A stretch of DNA of 64,000 nucleotides, from the NCBI GenBank assembly GCA_030690545.1, contig JAUYGN010000011.1:1-64000 (forward strand), read 5' to 3'. Positions 15,882-24,773 of the stretch are shown here, piece after piece; positions within the stretch are counted from its first letter, which is position 1, and every line of letters begins with the position of its first letter. The stretch is from Solirubrobacteraceae bacterium. GTDB taxonomy: Bacteria; Actinomycetota; Thermoleophilia; Solirubrobacterales; Solirubrobacteraceae. A program made the translations under genes and the position numbers. The notes beneath the pieces are model-generated. The model searched no databases and was not told the origin of the DNA. It saw only the letters and a program-made list of their open reading frames with translations.

Positions 15882-17123
15882 TCAGCGGCGGACCTCGAGC
15901 AGCTTCTGCAGGACGAACTGCGACTCACGGATCCGGTTTCCCGCGTATCGCGACAAGCTCGTGTCACCGGCTTGGTCGATCGAGTATCGGCCGAGCACCG
16001 ACTCGCGGTTGCGGATCGCGAAGAACGCCTCGGTGACGGCGCGGCGGTTGTTGCCCCTGACGCCCGCGGTGCGGATCGCGTGCAGCACGGCGCTGGCCGC
16101 CTCGTAGGCCTGCAGCGCCTCGGGCGCCGGCTGGTTGCCGAACGTCGCTCGGAAGTTGTCGCGGAAGGCGCGCGCGCTGGGCGGCAGCAGGCGCGGCGGG
16201 AGCGCGGGACTCGTCACGTGCATGCGCCGCTGGGCGCTCGGGCGCAGCGCGTTGACGAACGCCCGATCGGCGACGGCCGCGGGGCCGAACAGCTGCATCC
16301 GCGGTGCCGCGACCGCGACGGCGTTGAAGATCCGCGCCGCGCCCGTATCCGTCCGGCCGGCGAACAGGAACGCGTCCGCGCCCGTCGCGGCGACCTGGTC
16401 GGCGGGACCTGAGAGGTCGTCGCGCTGGGCGTCGATGCTGCCGCGATCGAACACCTCGATGCCCTGGCGCTCGGCGGCCTTCTCGACCTCGTCGGCGAGG
16501 CCGCCACCGTAGATCTCGCGGTCGGAGTGCAGCGCGAGGGTCTCGACGCCCTCGGCCTTCATGTAGCCGACGAGCGCCGATGCCTGCACGTGGTCGGCCG
16601 GCACGACGCGAGCGAAGGTCCGCCGGCCGGAGGGGTAGAAGCGGTCGGGCTCGCCTTGGCGCCGGCTCGCGCGCGTCAGCCCGTGGTACGTGCTCGACGG
16701 GCTGACCTGGAGGATGTGGCCCTCGTTGGTGAGCGGCAGCGAGAGCGCCGTGGCGGCCGACTCGCGGTCGCCGATGTAGGCGATCGCGTTGAGGTCGCGG
16801 ACCGCCTGGCGGGCGTTGGCGAGCACCTTGTCGGCGGTCCACTTGCCCTCCTCGCGCGTCGCGGAGTCCAGCGACACGTAGGTCACGCTGAACGGGCCGA
16901 CCTTGCCGCCGGCCTCCTGCAACGCGAGCTTGATCGCGTTGACCATGTCGCGCGAGCGCGGGCGGTCGGGACCCTGCAGCGGCAGGCTGGAGTAGACCGT
17001 CAGCGTGTCGCTGCCGCTCGGGACCGTGCTCGAGCTATCGTCGCTGCCACAGGCGGACAGGCCTCCGGCGAGCACGGCTGCGCCGAGCACGCAGGCGATG
17101 ACCGCCCGAAGCCGGCGCGGCAC
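15882..17123 (-). CDS. Branched-chain amino acid-type ABC substrate-binding lipoprotein (second copy)
   Basis: A 413-residue paralogue of the adjacent binding protein. It has a signal peptide with lipobox LSAC and the mature opening LTVYSSLPLQGPDRPRSRDMVNAIKLAL. Later segments (YPSGRRTFARVVPADHVQASALV; ESVLGRYSIDQAGDTSL) correspond to those of the downstream copy. Compared with it, the ligand-site loop GEFNSGASAVS is replaced by GDRESAATALS, so the ligand may differ. The gene starts ATG at 17123, 8 bp after a 52-codon membrane-protein gene, and could share the one permease set. Confidence 0.87.
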   Translation of the reverse strand: MPRRLRAVIACVLGAAVLAGGLSACGSDDSSSTVPSGSDTLTVYSSLPLQGPDRPRSRDMVNAIKLALQEAGGKVGPFSVTYVSLDSATREEGKWTADKVLANARQAVRDLNAIAYIGDRESAATALSLPLTNEGHILQVSPSSTYHGLTRASRRQGEPDRFYPSGRRTFARVVPADHVQASALVGYMKAEGVETLALHSDREIYGGGLADEVEKAAERQGIEVFDRGSIDAQRDDLSGPADQVAATGADAFLFAGRTDTGAARIFNAVAVAAPRMQLFGPAAVADRAFVNALRPSAQRRMHVTSPALPPRLLPPSARAFRDNFRATFGNQPAPEALQAYEAASAVLHAIRTAGVRGNNRRAVTEAFFAIRNRESVLGRYSIDQAGDTSLSRYAGNRIRESQFVLQKLLEVRR

Positions 17124-17130
17124 CGGGTGG

Positions 17131-17289
17131 CTACTCCCGGCCGGGCAGGTACGGCGTGAGGATCTTGGCCGTCGCGCCCAGCGTGATGATCACGGCCGTG
17201 ACCATGAACGCGTCGAGCGCGCTGCTGCCGGTCGCCCACAGGACGATCCAGGCGGTGAGACCGACGGTGGTGGCGATGACGAGGCCCAT
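17131..17289 (-). CDS. Small two-helix membrane protein between trpA and liv genes
   Basis: Fifty-two residues from ATG at 17289, 14 bp downstream of the trpA stop. Two hydrophobic segments (about residues 2-19 and 24-44) are joined by a short polar turn (TGSSAL), and the C-terminus PYLPGRE is charged. No family was recognised. It appears co-transcribed with trpA upstream and the second binding protein downstream, linking the trp and liv blocks into one leftward run. Confidence 0.6.
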   Translation of the reverse strand: MGLVIATTVGLTAWIVLWATGSSALDAFMVTAVIITLGATAKILTPYLPGRE

Positions 17290-17303
17290 GGTCGGCGCGC
17301 AGC

Positions 17304-18131
17304 CTAACGGATGAGCCCGGCAGCGAGCTTCGCTACCAGCTCGCCGGCCGCCGCGGCCGGGTCGTCGGACTCCGCCGCCGCACGCACGAGCCGGCTCCCG
17401 ACGATGACGCCGTCGGCGCCGGCGCCGGCCGCCTCGGCAGCGTGCTCCGCGGTCGCGATCCCGAAGCCGAGCGCGACCGGCGCCGTCGTCTGCGCCTTGA
17501 CGCGCGCCAGCAGCTCGCCGAAGGCCTGCTCGCGACTGCCCCGCTCGCCGGTCGTGCCGGTCACCGAGACGGCGTAGAGAAAGCCGCGCGCCCGGGCGCC
17601 GATCAGGGCCAGCCGCTCGTCGGTCGTCGTCGGCGCGACGAGCGGCACGAGCGCGATGCCGTGCGCCGCGCAGGCGTCCGCGATCGCCGGCTCCTCGCCG
17701 AGCGGCAGGTCGGGCACGATCAGGCCGCTGATGCCGGCCTCGCGCAGCGTCTGTGCGAACGCGTCGGCCCCGCGTGCGAGCACGAGGTTGACGTAGCACA
17801 TGAGCACCACCGGCACGCGCCCTGCGAGCGCCTCGCCGACGCCGAGGACGCCGTCGAGCGTCGCGCCGGCGCGCAGCGCGGCGGTGCCGGCGGCATGGAT
17901 CACGGGTCCGTCGGCGAGCGGGTCGGAGTACGGCACGCCGAGCTCGATCAGGTCGGCGCCGTTGGCGGCGTAGGCCTCGCCGATCGCGCGCGAGGTCGCG
18001 ATGTCCGGGAAGCCGCCCATCAGGTAGGGCATCAGGGCCGCGCTGCCGCTGCGCAGCGCGAAGGCGGCGGCGATCCGATCCTCGCCGGTCTGCTCGACGG
18101 CGGGAACGCGGTCGCGGGCGGGCTTACCCAT
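17304..18131 (-). CDS. trpA: Tryptophan synthase alpha subunit
   Basis: A 275-residue TIM-barrel enzyme that cleaves indole-3-glycerol phosphate to indole and glyceraldehyde 3-phosphate. The catalytic residues are present: Glu63 in LIELGVPYSDP and Asp74 in PLADGP. The phosphate-binding end is visible as ALGFGIATAEHA and GADGVIVGSRLV. It follows trpB with a 62-bp gap that holds a perfect palindrome. Confidence 0.96.
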   Translation of the reverse strand: MGKPARDRVPAVEQTGEDRIAAAFALRSGSAALMPYLMGGFPDIATSRAIGEAYAANGADLIELGVPYSDPLADGPVIHAAGTAALRAGATLDGVLGVGEALAGRVPVVLMCYVNLVLARGADAFAQTLREAGISGLIVPDLPLGEEPAIADACAAHGIALVPLVAPTTTDERLALIGARARGFLYAVSVTGTTGERGSREQAFGELLARVKAQTTAPVALGFGIATAEHAAEAAGAGADGVIVGSRLVRAAAESDDPAAAAGELVAKLAAGLIR

Positions 18132-18139
18132 CGCGACGC

Positions 18140-18159
18140 CGGTCAGACCGGTCTGACCG
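18140..18159. repeat. 20-bp perfect palindrome between trpB and trpA
   Basis: CGGTCAGACCGGTCTGACCG reads identically on both strands. It lies in the 62-bp gap between trpB and trpA, 8 bp upstream of the trpA start. It could be a protein-binding site or form a stem in the mRNA near the trpA start. It is not a terminator because no loop or U tract is present. Confidence 0.6.
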
Positions 18160-18193
18160 TGTGTCTCGACGCCCGGCCGTGCGGGCGCGCTGG

Positions 18194-19389
<1,196 letters not shown>

Positions 19390-19393
<4 letters not shown>

Positions 19394-19455
19394 CGCGCGG
19401 CGTTGCCCGGGCGGTCGAGCCGGCCGGAGTCGACGGGACGGGCGCAGGCGGTCAT
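19390..19455 (-). CDS. Possible 21-residue leader peptide coupled to trpB
   Basis: An ATG at 19455 opens 21 codons ending in TGA that overlaps the trpB ATG (ATGA at 19390-19393). A TACGAT hexamer (19463-19468) lies 7 nt upstream, so this could be the first codon of a leaderless transcript. It contains no Trp codons, so it is not a tryptophan attenuator; translational coupling would be the likely role. Coding status is inferred only from position. Confidence 0.3.
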
Positions 19456-19462
19456 CGCGGTC

Positions 19463-19468
19463 ATCGTA
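19463..19468 (-). promoter_or_regulatory. -10 hexamer TACGAT upstream of trpB
   Basis: TACGAT on the minus strand is placed 7 nt before the leader ATG at 19455; a weak -35-like TCGACC lies 16 nt further upstream. It suggests that trpB-trpA has its own promoter. Confidence 0.4.
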
Positions 19469-19491
19469 GATGCACCCGAGGGCTGGTCGAC

Positions 19492-20169
19492 TTATTCATG
19501 TGGTGCGTGCGCAAGTCGACCCGACCCGTCGACCACCTCATCCGACGTGCCGCGCACCGCCTCGTGGAAGGCCACGAGCTTGGCGGGGTCCTTGACGCCG
19601 GGCGCGAGCTCGGTGCCGCTCGCAGCGTCGACGGCGAACGGCTCGGTCGCGGCGATCGCGGCGGCGACGTTGTCCGGGCCAAGCCCGCCGCTGAGGATCA
19701 GCGGCGCGCTCAGCTGGGCGCCGCGCACGAGCTCCCAGTCGATCGTGCGGCCGGTGCCGCCGGGAACGCCCTCGACGTGGGCGTCGAGCAGCAGGAGGTC
19801 GGTGTGGAAGGCCGCCGCGGCCTGCAGCGTCGCGCGCGACTGCACGCGGACGGCCTTGATCACCTTCGCCCCCGTGCGGCGCGCGACCTCGCTGCAGAAG
19901 ACGGGGCCCTCGTCGCCGTGCAGCTGGACGTGCGACAGGCCGACCGCCTGGACGGTCATGTCGATCTCCTCCAGACGCGCGTTGACGAAGACGCCGGCGA
20001 GCTGCAGCGTGCGCCGCAGCGCGACGCCGATCTGCTGCGCCTCGGCCAGCTCGCAGCGCCGCGGCGAGCCGGGCCAGAAGATCATCCCCAGCGCCCAGGC
20101 GCCGGCCTCGGCGGCGCGATGGGCGTCGTCGACGTTGGTGATCCCGCAGTGCTTGATGCGCGTCGACAT
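19492..20169 (-). CDS. trpF: Phosphoribosylanthranilate isomerase
   Basis: A 225-residue TIM-barrel isomerase for the third step of tryptophan synthesis. The catalytic cysteine is Cys8 in IKHCGITN. The motif [10 protein letters not shown] and the phosphate-binding stretches [16 protein letters not shown] and [12 protein letters not shown] are present. I chose the ATG at 20169: a TACGAT hexamer sits 7 nt upstream and overlaps the alternative ATG at 20178. About 20 polar residues extend the C-terminus beyond the barrel. Confidence 0.94.
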   Translation of the reverse strand: MSTRIKHCGITNVDDAHRAAEAGAWALGMIFWPGSPRRCELAEAQQIGVALRRTLQLAGVFVNARLEEIDMTVQAVGLSHVQLHGDEGPVFCSEVARRTGAKVIKAVRVQSRATLQAAAAFHTDLLLLDAHVEGVPGGTGRTIDWELVRGAQLSAPLILSGGLGPDNVAAAIAATEPFAVDAASGTELAPGVKDPAKLVAFHEAVRGTSDEVVDGSGRLAHAPHE

Positions 20170-20176
20170 GATGCTC

Positions 20177-20182
20177 ATCGTA
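20177..20182 (-). promoter_or_regulatory. -10 hexamer TACGAT upstream of trpF
   Basis: TACGAT on the minus strand lies 7 nt before the chosen trpF ATG. No -35 was seen. Confidence 0.4.
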
Positions 20183-20219
20183 GAGCGGCCGGCTCGCCGC
20201 CCGGCTTCGAAGGCCGCGC

Positions 20220-21356
20220 TCAGAACGTCGGGCGGCGCCCGAGTCGCACGGTCACTTCGATGCGGGTGCCGTCGCGGATGATCTGCAGCGAGATGCTGTC
20301 GCCGGGACGGCGCTCGGCGATCAGGTCCGAGACCTCGTCGGAGGTGGTCACCTTCTTGCCGTCGATCGCCTTGATGATGTCGCCGCCGACGCGCACGGGC
20401 TCACCGCCGACCTCGAGCGCGTCGCCGCCCCCGCGCAGACCGGCGCGGGCGGCCGGACTGCCGGGCTCGACGGTCTCGACGAGCGCCCCGTCGGGCGAGG
20501 CGAGGTTCAGCGCCTGCAGCGCACCGTCGATCGTCCGCGTGCCGACGCCGAGGTACGCGCGCTGCACCGCGCCGCCGCGGCGCAGCTGCGGGATGACCTC
20601 CTTGGCCGTGTCGATCGGGACCGCGAAGCCGATCCCGACGTTGCCGCCTCCGCCGCCGCCGGTCTCGATCTGCGAGTTCACGCCGATCACGTCGCCGCGC
20701 GCGTCGATCAGCGGGCCGCCGGAGTTGCCGGGGTTGATCGCGGCGTCGGTCTGGATCACGTTGTTGATCGTGAAGCCGGGCTGCAGCGAGGGGATCGAGC
20801 GCTGCAGCGCCGAGATCACGCCGGTCGTCAGGGTCCGGTCCAGGCCGAACGGGTTGCCGATCGCGACGGTCGGATCGCCGACCTGCACGCCCTTGGAGGA
20901 GCCGAGCCGCAGCGGCTTGAGGTCGAGACCGGCGGGGTCGACGAGCAGCAGCGCGAGGTCGGTCGACGGATCGGCCCCGGCGATCCGCGCGCGGGCCGTC
21001 TTGCCGTCGCCGAAGCGCACCGACACGCTCGTCGAACCCTCGACGACGTGGGCGTTCGTCACGATCGAGCCGCCCTTGCCGATCACGAAGCCCGAGCCCG
21101 TCGACTGGCCGCGCTGCTCGGGCACGAACGGCGAGCTCGACGCCTGTTGGAGATCGGCGGTGATGAAGACCACGCCGGGCGCGTCGCGCTTGTAGATCTC
21201 GCGCGGGGTCAGCGCGCCCTGCTGCGGGTTGGCGACGGCCGAGCCGGCGGCGACGGTCGTCGTCTCGCCGCTGCCACCGGCGCCGGTCAGCAGCAGGACG
21301 CCGGCGACGACGGCGCCGCCGATCAGCGCGGCGAGGAAGTGGGTGATCTGGCTCAT
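20220..21356 (-). CDS. HtrA/DegP-type trypsin-like serine protease with PDZ domain
   Basis: A 378-residue envelope protease. An N-terminal helix (residues 7-24) acts as signal anchor. The trypsin-like catalytic triad is intact: His103 in TNAHVVEG, Asp133 in PSTDLALL and Ser212 in INPGNSGGPLI. A single PDZ domain follows (about residues 270-375; AYLGVGTRTID...GGDIIKAIDGKKV). HtrA proteases degrade or refold misfolded exported proteins. The gene lies between trpC (37-bp gap) and trpF on the same strand, an odd place for a protease. Confidence 0.93.
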   Translation of the reverse strand: MSQITHFLAALIGGAVVAGVLLLTGAGGSGETTTVAAGSAVANPQQGALTPREIYKRDAPGVVFITADLQQASSSPFVPEQRGQSTGSGFVIGKGGSIVTNAHVVEGSTSVSVRFGDGKTARARIAGADPSTDLALLLVDPAGLDLKPLRLGSSKGVQVGDPTVAIGNPFGLDRTLTTGVISALQRSIPSLQPGFTINNVIQTDAAINPGNSGGPLIDARGDVIGVNSQIETGGGGGGNVGIGFAVPIDTAKEVIPQLRRGGAVQRAYLGVGTRTIDGALQALNLASPDGALVETVEPGSPAARAGLRGGGDALEVGGEPVRVGGDIIKAIDGKKVTTSDEVSDLIAERRPGDSISLQIIRDGTRIEVTVRLGRRPTF

Positions 21357-21393
21357 CGGGTCAGATCGTGACGGTGGGCCGCGCCCGCGCGCG

Positions 21394-22200
21394 TCAATGG
21401 GGAAGCTCGCCGAGGTCGCCGTCGGCGCCCGTCAGCGCGCGCAGCGCGGCCTGCGGGTCGGGCGCGCGCATCAGCGACTCCCCGACGAGCACGCCGTCGA
21501 CGCCGACGCGCTCGAGCGCGTCGAGCTGATCGCGCGAGTGAAAGCCCGACTCCGAGACGACGGTCTTGCCGGCCGGGATGTCGACGAGCAGCTCGAACGT
21601 GCGCTCGATGTCGACGCTGAAGTCGGTCAGGTCACGGTTGTTGATGCCGATCACGTCGGCGTCGACGCGCTCCAGCGCGGACGCGAGCTCGTCCTCGTCG
21701 TGCACCTCGACGAGCACGTCGAGGTCGAGCGCGCGCGCCTCGCCGTAGAGCGCGACGAGCAGCTTCGCATCGAGCGCCGCGACGATCAGCAGGATCGCGT
21801 CGGCGCCGGCAGCCGCCGACTCGTAGAGCTGGTAGGGATCGACGATGAAGTCCTTGCGCAGGATCGGCAGCGCCGAGGCCCTGCGCGCCTCGCGCAGGTC
21901 GTCCAGCGAGCCGCCGAAGTACCTGCCCTCGGTCAGGATCGAGATCGCCGCGGCGCCGCCGTGCTCGTAGGCGAGCACGACGTCGGCGACCGTCGCGCCC
22001 TCGCGGATCGCGCCGGCCGAGGGCGACCGGCGCTTGTGCTCGGCGATCACCGAGACGCCGGGCAGCGTCAGCGCCTCGGAGAACGGACGGTCGTCTCCGC
22101 GCTTGGCAAGCTCGGATTCGAGCACCGACAGGGGAAGCTCGTCGCGCCGCCGGCGCACGTCGTCGCGCGTCGACGCGACGATCCGGTCGAGCACGTTCAT
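21394..22200 (-). CDS. trpC: Indole-3-glycerol phosphate synthase
   Basis: A 268-residue TIM-barrel enzyme for the fourth step of tryptophan synthesis. Catalytic and substrate motifs are present: SVIAEHKRRSPSAG (family EVKRASPSKG), PILRKDFIVDPYQLYES, VEVHDEDEL, GINNRDL and VSESGFHSRDQ. It is monofunctional, with trpF as a separate gene. The ATG at 22200 overlaps the trpD stop (ATGA). Confidence 0.97.
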   Translation of the reverse strand: MNVLDRIVASTRDDVRRRRDELPLSVLESELAKRGDDRPFSEALTLPGVSVIAEHKRRSPSAGAIREGATVADVVLAYEHGGAAAISILTEGRYFGGSLDDLREARRASALPILRKDFIVDPYQLYESAAAGADAILLIVAALDAKLLVALYGEARALDLDVLVEVHDEDELASALERVDADVIGINNRDLTDFSVDIERTFELLVDIPAGKTVVSESGFHSRDQLDALERVGVDGVLVGESLMRAPDPQAALRALTGADGDLGELPH

Positions 22201-23243
22201 GCGCGCGCCGTCTCCTCGGCAAGCGCCTGCGTGTGCGCGACGAGCGCGTCGAGCGTGCGCGTCGCGGCGCCTCCGTCGATCGCTGCCTGCGCCGCCGCGA
22301 CCCCCGCGGCGATGTCGTCGGCGCGGCCGGCGGCATAGATCGCCGCGCCCGCGTTGAGGACGGCGATGTCGCGTCGCGCGCCGGTCTCGCCGGCGAGGAT
22401 CGCGCGCGTCGTCGCGGCATTGTCCTGCGGCGAGCCGCCGTCGAGAGCGTCCGGATCGGCGATCGTGGCCAGCCCGCAGTCCTCCGGGCTGACCGTGTAG
22501 CTCCTCACGTCGGCGCCGTCGACCTCGACGACGGTCGTCGCGGCCGAGATGCTGACCTCGTCGAGCCCGTCGTGCGAGGACACGACGAGCGCCCGATCGG
22601 CGCCGAGCAGCGCCAGCGCGCCGGCGACGACGTCGACGAAGGCCGGGTCGGACACGCCGATCACCTGGCGGCGCACGCCGGCCGGGTTCGTCAACGGCCC
22701 GAGGAAGTTGAAGATCGTGCGCACCGCGAGCTGCTTGCGCACCGGGATCACGAAGCGCGTCGCCTGATGGTGGTTGGGCGCGAACATGAAGCCGAAGCCG
22801 ATCTCGTCGATGCACGCGCCGACCGCCGCGGGCGACAGGTCGATCCGCACGCCGAGCGCTTCGAGCAGGTCGGCCGAGCCGGAGCGGCTCGTCGCCGATC
22901 GGTTGCCGTGCTTGGCGACCGCGCAGCCGGCGCCTGCGGCGATCAGCGCGGCGGTCGTCGAGACGTTGAACGTCGTCCGCCCGCCGCCCGTCCCGGCGGT
23001 GTCGACGAGGTCGTCGCGCGCGGTCGCGACGGGCGCGGCCAGCGCGCGCATCGTGCGCGCGAGGCCGGCGACCTCCTCGATCGTCTCGCCCTTCGTGCGC
23101 AGTGCGATCAGGACGGCCGCGATCTGCGCCTCGGATGCCTCGCCGGCCATGATGAGCCCGAGCACCTCGGCCGCCTCGTCGGCGCTGAGGTCGTGGCCCG
23201 AAGCGAGCTTGTCGATCGCCTGCGTGAGGACGGGATCAGGCAC
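22197..23243 (-). CDS. trpD: Anthranilate phosphoribosyltransferase
   Basis: A 348-residue transferase that joins anthranilate to PRPP. The PRPP-binding signature DTAGTGGGRTTFNVSTTAA (about residues 82-100), KHGNRSATSRSGSADLLEALG and NFLGPLTNPA identify it. The start is GTG at 23243, with TAGGCT 9 nt upstream. It is first of the trpD-trpC-htrA-trpF-trpB-trpA block and is not fused to trpG, which lies 10.8 kb away with trpE. Confidence 0.97.
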   Translation of the reverse strand: MPDPVLTQAIDKLASGHDLSADEAAEVLGLIMAGEASEAQIAAVLIALRTKGETIEEVAGLARTMRALAAPVATARDDLVDTAGTGGGRTTFNVSTTAALIAAGAGCAVAKHGNRSATSRSGSADLLEALGVRIDLSPAAVGACIDEIGFGFMFAPNHHQATRFVIPVRKQLAVRTIFNFLGPLTNPAGVRRQVIGVSDPAFVDVVAGALALLGADRALVVSSHDGLDEVSISAATTVVEVDGADVRSYTVSPEDCGLATIADPDALDGGSPQDNAATTRAILAGETGARRDIAVLNAGAAIYAAGRADDIAAGVAAAQAAIDGGAATRTLDALVAHTQALAEETARA

Positions 23244-23252
23244 GAGGCGCGC

Positions 23253-23258
23253 AGCCTA
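23253..23258 (-). promoter_or_regulatory. -10 hexamer TAGGCT upstream of trpD
   Basis: TAGGCT on the minus strand lies 9 nt before the trpD GTG, giving this trp block its own, probably leaderless, promoter. Confidence 0.45.
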
Positions 23259-23368
23259 GTGCACCGTCCCCTCACGAACGGCCTCTCGACGAGGACCGCC
23301 GCGAGCACGCAGGCGCCGGCCCGGGTCGGGTGATCGGGTTCTTCGACCGCCCCTTCGCCAAGTCCGTC

Positions 23369-23417
23369 TTGACAGGACTCCCGTTCGAACCACAATCTGG
23401 ACTATGTCGATCGACAT
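23369..23417 (+). promoter_or_regulatory. Promoter and operator of the sfnB-ssuBAC operon
   Basis: A perfect -35 TTGACA (23369-23374) is followed after 16 bp by CACAAT, a 4/6 match to the -10. Just downstream, ATGTCGATCGACAT (23404-23417) is a perfect 14-bp palindrome. Its core GTCGATCGAC differs by one base from GTCGATCAAC found upstream of ssuD at 31508-31517, so one regulator may control both. Confidence 0.5.
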
Positions 23418-23486
23418 TAGAGTATTAGGCGGGTCGCGGGGCTCGAACCCTCCCTACCCGGTTGCCGGCGGCACCCGTCCGGTTCG

Positions 23487-24734
23487 ATGAGCGCCCACGG
23501 CTCCGTCGTCGCGCCCGGCGAGCGCCGGGCCGCGCGGATCGCCTCCGACAGCGAGGCGATCGAGGCCGCGCGGGCGCTTGCGGTCCGCGGCGAGGCCGGG
23601 GCGGCGGCGCGCGATCGCGGGCGGCTCGCACCGACCGGCGAGCTGGACGATCTCGGCCGCTCGGGCCTGCTCGGCATCACGGTTCCCGATCGGCTCGGCG
23701 GGCCCGAGGTCTCGGTGGCGACGGTGACCGAGGTGCTGCGGCTGCTCGCCACCGCCGACGCGAGCGTCGCGCAGATCCCGCAGGGCCACTTCACCTTCCT
23801 CGACGCGCTGCGCCGGCAGGGCACGGCCGCGCAGCAGGACCGGTACTTCGGCGAGGCGCTCGCCGGCCGGCGCTTCGCCAACGCGCAGGTCGAGCGCACC
23901 AGCCGGACCGTGACCGACGATGCCACGACGCTGCGGCGGCGCGACGCCGGCGAGCCGGGCTACGTGCTGAGCGGCACGAAGTACTACGCCACCGGATCGC
24001 TGCACGCCGACTGGCTCGTGGTGCGGGCCGTGGCCGCCGACGAGCCCGCCGGCGCGGACGGGACGCGGCCGAAGGTCCTCGTCTACGTCGCGGCCTCCGC
24101 GCCCGGCATCCGCATCGAGGACGACTGGGACGGCCTCGGGCAGCGCACCACGGCGAGCGGCACCGTGCACCTGTCCGACGTCGCCGTCGACCCGCAGCAG
24201 GTCGTGCCCTACGCGGACATCTTCGACCATCCGACGACGTTCGGCGCCCGCGCCCAGATCCTCCACGCCGCGATCGACGCCGGCATCGCGCGCGGCGCGC
24301 TGGAGGCCGGCCGGGCGGCGGCGGAGCGCGCCCGGCCCTGGTTCGAGGCCGGCGTCGAGCGGGCGATCGACGACCCGCTGCTCGTGCAGGTGGCGGGCGA
24401 GCTGGAGGTCGCGGTCCGCGGCGCCGAGGCGCTGCTGCGCGACGCCGCAGCGCGCATCGACGAGGCCGAGGCCGACCCGACCGACGCGTCGACCGCGGAG
24501 GCCTCGATCGCCACGGCGGCGGCGAAGGTCGCCGCGGCGCGGGCGTCGATCGAGGCGTCCTCGGCGCTGTTCGAGCTCGGCGGCGCGCGGGCCTCCGTCG
24601 ACGCGCTCAACCTGTCGCGGTACTGGCGCGACGCCCGCACCCACACCCTGCACGACCCCGTCCGCTGGAAGGTCCAGCACATCGGACGGTGGACCCTGTC
24701 GAGCACGCGCCCGCCGCGGCACGGGCAGATCTGA
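23487..24734 (+). CDS. sfnB: SfnB-like sulfur-acquisition oxidoreductase (acyl-CoA dehydrogenase fold)
   Basis: A 415-residue flavoprotein of the acyl-CoA dehydrogenase superfamily, resembling the SfnB/DszC group that serves growth on sulfones and sulfonates. Visible blocks are GLLGITVPDRLGGPEVS, the substrate/FAD segment ASVAQIPQGHFTFLDALRRQG, GTKYYATGSLHADWLVV, WDGLGQRTTASGTVHL and the C-terminal SALFELGGARASVDALNLSRYWRDARTHTLHDP, where the family catalytic base is absent as in monooxygenase-type members. It opens the ssu-type ABC operon and probably takes FMN from the reductases encoded at 33-34 kb. No strong ribosome binding site was seen. Confidence 0.82.
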   Translation: MSAHGSVVAPGERRAARIASDSEAIEAARALAVRGEAGAAARDRGRLAPTGELDDLGRSGLLGITVPDRLGGPEVSVATVTEVLRLLATADASVAQIPQGHFTFLDALRRQGTAAQQDRYFGEALAGRRFANAQVERTSRTVTDDATTLRRRDAGEPGYVLSGTKYYATGSLHADWLVVRAVAADEPAGADGTRPKVLVYVAASAPGIRIEDDWDGLGQRTTASGTVHLSDVAVDPQQVVPYADIFDHPTTFGARAQILHAAIDAGIARGALEAGRAAAERARPWFEAGVERAIDDPLLVQVAGELEVAVRGAEALLRDAAARIDEAEADPTDASTAEASIATAAAKVAAARASIEASSALFELGGARASVDALNLSRYWRDARTHTLHDPVRWKVQHIGRWTLSSTRPPRHGQI

Positions 24735-24773
24735 GATGGCCCCGATCGCCGACCGGCGGAGCGGGATGACGAC

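Noticed and set aside
23426-23460. A tRNA gene on the minus strand
   Set aside because: Only a T-arm-like stretch and a possible acceptor half are present; the stem has a mismatch, and no anticodon or D arm exists upstream. Kept only as a weak attachment-site remnant.
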